This document shows positions 21,577-22,960 of a DNA stretch of 22,960 nt, piece after piece. The notes under the pieces were generated by a model. That model ran no database searches, had not been told where the DNA came from, and saw only the letters and a program-made list of their open reading frames with translations. The DNA is from a virus. The translations under genes were made by a program, and so were the position numbers. Location: IMG/VR virus record IMGVR_UViG_3300030101_004017, positions 1-22,960 of that record. One strand, given 5' to 3'. How positions within the stretch are numbered: the stretch's first letter is position 1; each line of letters starts with the position of its first letter.

Positions 21577-22238
21577 AATAGTCTTTTTTGTGCTTGATGT
21601 TGTTCTAATCTCTTCTTAGCTGCGTCAAAATATTCTTTGTCCAATTCATATCCCTCTAAATCAAATCCTAAATTATGGCAAGCAATAGCAATACTTCCAC
21701 TTCCTAAATGCGTATCTAATATTTTATCTCCCTCTTTTGCATAGTTCATTAATAACCATTCGTAAAGTTTAACGGGCTTTTGTGTTGGGTGTATTTTAAT
21801 AAATTTGTCTTTTGTTTTTGAATTTCGGTTGCTATACGCTTCAATTCTGCTCATCCTAAAAGCTTTACTACTTTTACCAAAAGATGTCCACCCTAATTCA
21901 AAATCAGCACCACTAAACTCTTGCATCTTATCCCATATTATACAACATCTTGTATTAATTAAAAAATCAATAAAATAATTACCCCCCCATATAATTTGAT
22001 TTTGACTTACTCTCATTAGTTCATCAAAATAATCTTTTGAAGGAATGTTATTATCCCATTCTTTTTTAATCCATTCTTTCCTGTGTCTATTCCCAAATCC
22101 TTTTTTGCTCGGACTAAAACTTTCTTTTTGTTCATCCATATTAATTCCATAAGGAGGGTCAACTATTGCCAAATCAAATTGGTTATCTTGCATTTCTTTC
22201 AATGCTATCATACAATTTATGTTGTGTAAATTAATCAA
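21573..22238 (-). CDS. DNA methyltransferase (N6-adenine/N4-cytosine, beta-type order)
   Basis: This 221-residue SAM-dependent enzyme is predicted to methylate exocyclic amino groups in DNA. The catalytic motif DPPYG is at residues 27-31. HPTQKPVKLYEWLL at 150-163 and the SAM-binding motif DTHLGSGS at 175-182 follow, with an acidic GYELD at 196-200. Catalytic motif first and SAM motif last is the beta-class order. The start is TTG: family members begin with an N-terminal strand and 'GDC' turn like the one here (INLHNINCM), which the next ATG (22211) would remove. It overlaps both terminase genes. No partner restriction enzyme is visible, so it is probably an orphan enzyme for self-protection or for marking packaging DNA. 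Confidence 0.88.
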   Translation of the reverse strand: MINLHNINCMIALKEMQDNQFDLAIVDPPYGINMDEQKESFSPSKKGFGNRHRKEWIKKEWDNNIPSKDYFDELMRVSQNQIIWGGNYFIDFLINTRCCIIWDKMQEFSGADFELGWTSFGKSSKAFRMSRIEAYSNRNSKTKDKFIKIHPTQKPVKLYEWLLMNYAKEGDKILDTHLGSGSIAIACHNLGFDLEGYELDKEYFDAAKKRLEQHQAQKRLF

Positions 22239-22704
22239 AATAATTTATTTGAGTATTGTTAGTTATTTTTGGAGCTGATATACTACCCCTGCTGCTTGGC
22301 GTAAATCCAAACTCTCTGGCAATCTTTAAAGCATTGGCTAAGCTATCATTACTTATTTTTACTTCTGGCTTACTTTGGCTATGTCTTAAACTACCATCCT
22401 CATTATAATAATGATTTACTCTACCCTTTTCCATTAGCAATTGTTCCATTTCAATATGTAAAGAAATAGCATTGCAATAAGCAGCTAATAAAACCAGATC
22501 AATTTGATGCAGCATTTGTAAATTAAAAAGCTCATTGGTTACATTTTTCCATTCTATTTGAGCAGTTTTTCTAAGCCATTTTGGAGCTGGTGGCAATTGA
22601 TTTAATGTACTTACTTGCATCTCATTTTTAACTTGCCTGGACACATCCAAAGTGCCTTGCATTTCTTTAACCTTAGTAGGTAATTTTTTCCTCCCTTTTC
22701 CCAT
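22231..22704 (-). CDS. Terminase small subunit, P27-like
   Basis: This 157-residue protein recognises phage DNA for packaging and passes it to the large subunit. The call rests on a basic N-terminus (MGKGRKKLPTKVKEMQGTL), a PPAPKWLRKTAQIEWKNV segment, a helical middle (QIDLVLLAAYCNAISLHIEME), and a C-terminal part with ALKIAREFGFTPSSRGSIS. These match the P27 small-terminase layout, in which the 'LGLTPSSR' type segment is characteristic. The length is normal for the family. It lies just upstream of the methyltransferase and large terminase, and overlaps the methyltransferase gene by 8 bases. Confidence 0.85.
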   Translation of the reverse strand: MGKGRKKLPTKVKEMQGTLDVSRQVKNEMQVSTLNQLPPAPKWLRKTAQIEWKNVTNELFNLQMLHQIDLVLLAAYCNAISLHIEMEQLLMEKGRVNHYYNEDGSLRHSQSKPEVKISNDSLANALKIAREFGFTPSSRGSISAPKITNNTQINYFD

Positions 22705-22886
22705 TAATTTTTTAAGCTTGGTTCAGTTCTAATCAAGTATGGAATCCCCTCTTTAATATTTGTTTCCATGTAATTTCCACATTTACAAAGTGCTTCTTTT
22801 ACTCTCCATTTTTTTTCAATTAAAATTATCGTTTGCTTTTTTAAATCTTTTTCCTTTCTACATTTTTTACAAATAAATAATGCCAT
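22704..22886 (-). CDS. Small zinc-ribbon-like protein
   Basis: This 60-residue basic protein has two cysteine pairs, C6-x2-C9 (ICKKC) and C34-x-C36 (CKC), the spacing of a small zinc ribbon or knuckle. No enzyme motif is visible. It is the first gene of the packaging operon, and its TAA stop shares a base with the ATG of the small terminase gene (TAATG), which suggests coupled translation. A DNA-binding helper role for packaging or transcription is possible, but only the metal-site pattern and the position support it. Confidence 0.65.
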   Translation of the reverse strand: MALFICKKCRKEKDLKKQTIILIEKKWRVKEALCKCGNYMETNIKEGIPYLIRTEPSLKN

Positions 22887-22960
22887 TTTTTTGGTTTTAA
22901 TTTGAACTTAAACTGATATAGCTACCCATTTATCCAATTTTGCGATATTGATAGCGAAAG
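22887..22960. other. Non-coding right end, leader of the packaging operon
   Basis: This AT-rich stretch lies upstream of the first gene of the packaging operon. On the minus strand it ends in an A-rich run just before the ATG at 22886, with no Shine-Dalgarno sequence. I found no convincing TAnnTTTG -7 box. If the genome is circular, it joins the non-coding left end (1-83) to give a gap of about 157 bases between the HNH gene and the terminase operon. Confidence 0.5.

Noticed and set aside
22945-22960. Palindrome-like sequence around GCGATATTGATAGCG
   Set aside because: It is mainly a mirror repeat, not an inverted repeat, so it forms no stable stem and is not a clear protein site.
1-22960. 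Prophage, defence island or CRISPR content
   Set aside because: No integrase, att-like repeats, host genes, tRNAs, spacer-repeat arrays or transposase were found; the gene content is that of a compact lytic phage.

Overview
The window is an almost fully packed, strongly AT-rich genome, or near-complete genome, of a small tailed phage with an HK97-type head and a long flexible (siphovirus) tail. Every supported gene is on the minus strand, so reading order runs from base 22960 down to base 1. The host is most likely a member of Bacteroidota (Flavobacteriia-like). Start codons follow A-rich, SD-poor leaders. A DUF3127 protein, a family known mainly from Bacteroidota, is present. The one large intergenic gap carries a TAnnTTTG-type -7 box. 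This host call is inference, not proof.

Layout in reading order. (1) Packaging, 22886-20041: zinc-ribbon peptide, P27-like small terminase, an N6-adenine/N4-cytosine DNA methyltransferase placed between the terminase genes, and large terminase. (2) Head, 20044-16320: small unknown protein, portal, prohead protease with a long acidic N-terminal extension, and HK97-fold major capsid protein followed by a strong intrinsic terminator. (3) Connector and tail, 16250-7641: gp6-like connector, head-closure protein, gp10-like and DUF3168-like neck/tail proteins, two small structural-type proteins, tail tube protein, tail assembly chaperones joined by a programmed -1 frameshift, tape measure, and one 1037-residue tail-tip protein. 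(4) Candidate lysis module, 7639-6662: two very small proteins, a DUF5675 protein with an L,D-transpeptidase-like His/Cys region, and a holin-like protein, then a metallophosphoesterase (6604-5525). (5) An intergenic control region (5524-5354) with a terminator, a candidate promoter and a near-perfect palindrome. (6) Replication, recombination and nuclease genes, 5353-84: an annealing-protein-like gene, a free-standing DnaA domain IV-like protein, an SSB-like DUF3127 protein, a winged-helix-like protein, a replication initiator-like protein, DUF3310-like, NinB-like, VRR-NUC and two HNH proteins. Four tiny mostly hydrophobic ORFs plug the gaps there with stop/start overlaps.

No integrase, excisionase, recognisable cI-type repressor, DNA polymerase or tRNA was seen, so the phage is probably lytic and uses the host replisome, with the DnaA-like and HTH proteins directing it to phage DNA. 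The HNH gene at the left end and the terminase genes at the right end would be neighbours if the molecule is circular or circularly permuted. That is the usual HNH-TerS-TerL order and suggests the window is close to a whole genome. I saw no terminal repeat that proves it.
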